This document shows, in pieces, positions 15,453-17,002 of a DNA stretch of 17,002 nucleotides; position 1 is the first letter of the stretch; every line of letters starts with the position of its first letter. Location of the stretch: positions 1 through 17,002 of the forward strand of contig CANRLA010000025.1 of NCBI GenBank assembly GCA_947631315.1. Reading direction: 5' to 3'. The position numbers were made by a program, and so were the translations under genes. The stretch is from an uncultured Clostridia bacterium (lineage in GTDB: Bacteria; Bacillota; Clostridia; TANB77; CAG-508). A model generated the notes under the pieces. The model worked only from the letters and a program-made list of their open reading frames with translations. It was not told the DNA's origin and made no database searches.

Positions 15453-15512
15453 AAAATAATAAATCTTATAAAAAGCATAATATAAGCTAATTATAAGATT
15501 TTTTATTTTTTT
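15453..15512. terminator. Terminator-like hairpin in switch 5
   Basis: The arm 15453-15471 pairs with about 15491-15509 around an AGCATAATATAAGCT loop region, followed by seven T. Same place and order as in the other modules. Confidence 0.5.
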
Positions 15513-15570
15513 ATTAAGGTTTTACCTTAATAAAAATTAACATAAAATAAAAAGAGAGGAAATTGTACAA

Positions 15571-16800
15571 ATGATAGGTAAAAGAAAAACATTAGATGAA
15601 AAAAGTGAAAAATTAAGATTTAAAAAGTTAGCTAAAAAACAAAAATTGCAAGAGCAAGGAATCACATTAATAGCACTTGTAGTAACAATTATAATCTTGC
15701 TAATCCTAGCAGGAGTAACATTAAATATAGCCTTATCAGACAATGGATTATTTAGTAAAACAAAGAAAGCAACAGAAGATTATAAAGAAGCACAAGAAGA
15801 TGAAAAAGAAAAAATAGAAAATATATCAGAGTATTTAAATGCAATACCTATATATGATTCGAACCAATTATTAATGGCAGGTTCAGGACAGGAAGTAACA
15901 ATAAATGGAGAGAACTATATTTTTAATGGAGAAAGAGCATATATGCTACAAAATGATATAGAATGTACAAGTAGTTATGATGAAATTGCGAAAAAAGTAG
16001 AAAATGGAGATATAAAAATATTAGGAAATGGACATAAAATAACTGTAGTAATGGATGGAAAAACAAAATATTACACAGAAAACAGTAAATTTTATATTGC
16101 AACAAATAAACAAGGATATGTATTAAAAGGATTAGAAGCATATTATGATGGAATTGAAAATACAAAAAGTGGCCATGATACAAATTCTAATGTATGGGAA
16201 GATTTGAGTGGGAATAGCGTTGATGGAGCAATGAAAGGATTTGACGTTTCGAATTGTTGGACAAATGATGGTTTAATATTTGATGGAGTAGATGATTACG
16301 TTGGACCAATAGATATCGAATACAAAGATATTGGTGTAGAAGCTGTTATTTGTAAGGATTCCGGAGGTGATTTTAACGAGAAGATATTTAGCACATGTGA
16401 CGGATGGGGATTTGATTTATTTGTTGGTGACAATAGGTTGGCTTATTTTGAGTGGTGTCCCCAAAGAGATGTATATGAAATGATAAATGTAGATTTTGAG
16501 ACTGCAGGGATTAAAGATGTGTTCTCGACGAATATTTCTATTTCTGGAATGATGAAGATGAATGATTCTGTAAAACTTAGAGTAAATGATACCTTTGAAA
16601 CTGGCGAGTGTACAGAAATTGAATGGGGATGGAATGGAATGAAAGGAATGATTGGAAAACACTATGGTGAAGGAGAACAGTATATGACAGCGCGATTTAA
16701 AGGAGAAATAAAATGCCTAAGATTATATAGTGAAGTCTTATCTGAGACAGAAATGCTTGTTAATTATAAGGCAGACAAAATAAGATTTGGTGATAAATAA
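15571..16800 (+). CDS. Prepilin-like protein with LamG/concanavalin-like C-terminal domain, intact (pilin 5)
   Basis: This is a 409-residue protein. The leader ends in Gly30, and the helix ITLIALVVTIIILLILAGVTLNIALSDNG is almost identical to that of the array pilins. Residues about 85-185 form a linker domain I do not recognise. From about 188 a LamG-like fold begins with LEAYYDGIENT, NVWEDLSGNSVDGAMKGF and GLIFDGVDDYV, and ends with FKGEIKCLRLYSEVLSETEMLVNYKAD. This is the intact counterpart of pilin 2 and shows where that gene's broken frame should end. AGAGAGGA supports the ATG at 15571. It lies about 10 kb from the array but has its own switch module, so it probably belongs to the same regulated repertoire. 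Carbohydrate or protein binding is the family expectation; no ligand can be named. Confidence 0.85.
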   Translation: MIGKRKTLDEKSEKLRFKKLAKKQKLQEQGITLIALVVTIIILLILAGVTLNIALSDNGLFSKTKKATEDYKEAQEDEKEKIENISEYLNAIPIYDSNQLLMAGSGQEVTINGENYIFNGERAYMLQNDIECTSSYDEIAKKVENGDIKILGNGHKITVVMDGKTKYYTENSKFYIATNKQGYVLKGLEAYYDGIENTKSGHDTNSNVWEDLSGNSVDGAMKGFDVSNCWTNDGLIFDGVDDYVGPIDIEYKDIGVEAVICKDSGGDFNEKIFSTCDGWGFDLFVGDNRLAYFEWCPQRDVYEMINVDFETAGIKDVFSTNISISGMMKMNDSVKLRVNDTFETGECTEIEWGWNGMKGMIGKHYGEGEQYMTARFKGEIKCLRLYSEVLSETEMLVNYKADKIRFGDK

Positions 16801-16971
16801 AAAATTTGAAGTCAATACATTAAATTAATTTACAAAACATTTTGCATAAGTTGAAAATCAGTTTTGTGAAAAGATAAAGAAGATGAAAAAGTTATTAAAT
16901 TAAAAAGTAAAAATTCTAAACATAGGAGAGTATAGGATTCTTTGTGTAAACTTTAAACTTCTTATGATATT

Positions 16972-17002
16972 AAACATAAATTTGAAATATTTATTTATGT
17001 TT
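16972..17002 (+). terminator. Possible terminator after pilin 5, cut by the window edge
   Basis: AAACATAAAT (16972-16981) and ATTTATGTTT (16993-17002) are a perfect 10 bp inverted repeat with an 11-base loop, ending in T at the window edge. The stretch 16801-16971 before it is AT-rich; I see no gene or other signal there. Confidence 0.35.

Larger units (their letters stand above)
15346..15536. promoter_or_regulatory. Putative invertible promoter segment, switch 5 (core 15351-15525)
   Basis: Left 15346-15368 and right 15508-15530 are an exact 23 bp inverted repeat. The spacers are GTAAAAC (15351-15357) and GTTTTAC (15519-15525), different from switches 1 to 4 but still reverse complements of each other. 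The core is 175 bp. The gene before it is not a pilin, so the module belongs to the pilin that follows and is not a leftover 3' region of a pilin. It ends about 46 bp before the ATG at 15571. Confidence 0.68.

Overview
The window looks like chromosomal DNA from a very AT-rich, low-GC Gram-positive bacterium (Bacillota, most likely a Clostridia-type anaerobe). The grounds are the codon use (A/T third positions, TAA stops), AGGAGG-like ribosome binding sites, a bacterial leuS, and a prepilin N-terminus (GITLIALVVTIIILLIL) that I know from uncultured Clostridia. The exact taxon cannot be read from the sequence.

Layout: (1) 1-5837 is a tandem array of four prepilin-like genes on the + strand (67-1282, 1530-2772, 3050-4325, 4572-5837), closed by an intrinsic terminator at about 5848-5880. 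(2) 5923-7023, minus strand, encodes an HEXXH metallopeptidase-like protein. (3) 7275-14305 holds ordinary genes on the + strand: leuS, a GT-C-like polytopic membrane protein, two pseudouridine synthases (RluA/RluD type, then RsuA/RluB type, directly abutting) and a three-S1-domain protein. (4) 14413-15342 is a winged-helix protein resembling the replication-relaxation family. (5) 15571-16800 is a fifth prepilin-like gene of the same family, about 10 kb from the array.

Main discovery: every pilin gene is preceded by a related module that reads as an invertible promoter switch. The four complete modules (1309-1483, 2829-3003, 4352-4526, 15351-15525) are each exactly 175 bp between inverted sites of form 11 bp arm / 7 bp spacer / 11 bp arm (TTTTTATTAAG-N7-CTTAATAAAAA). 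The left spacer is the exact reverse complement of the right spacer in all four, even where the spacer itself differs (GAAAAAA/TTTTTTC in three, GTAAAAC/GTTTTAC in the fourth). Each module carries a near-consensus sigma-A promoter, TTGATT-17 bp-TATATT or TATAAT, on the minus strand, facing away from its pilin gene, plus a long AT-rich hairpin with a T run between that promoter and the gene. As drawn, all four complete switches are OFF; inversion would aim the promoter at the pilin and move the terminator upstream as an insulator. A fifth right-hand site (2-30) precedes the first gene, so the array probably continues to the left.

A second layer of variation lies in the proteins. All five share the N-terminal leader and helix. 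Three (genes 1, 3, 4) carry a C-terminal domain with a short hypervariable, A-depleted segment between a WLxGRY motif and an LRPIV motif, as in targets of diversity-generating retroelements; two (genes 2, 5) carry a LamG/concanavalin-like domain instead. Genes 1, 2 and 3 each contain a net +1 frameshift near the 3' end. Together this suggests a surface-pilin repertoire with independent ON/OFF switching and sequence diversification. The recombinase and any reverse transcriptase or template repeat are not in this window.
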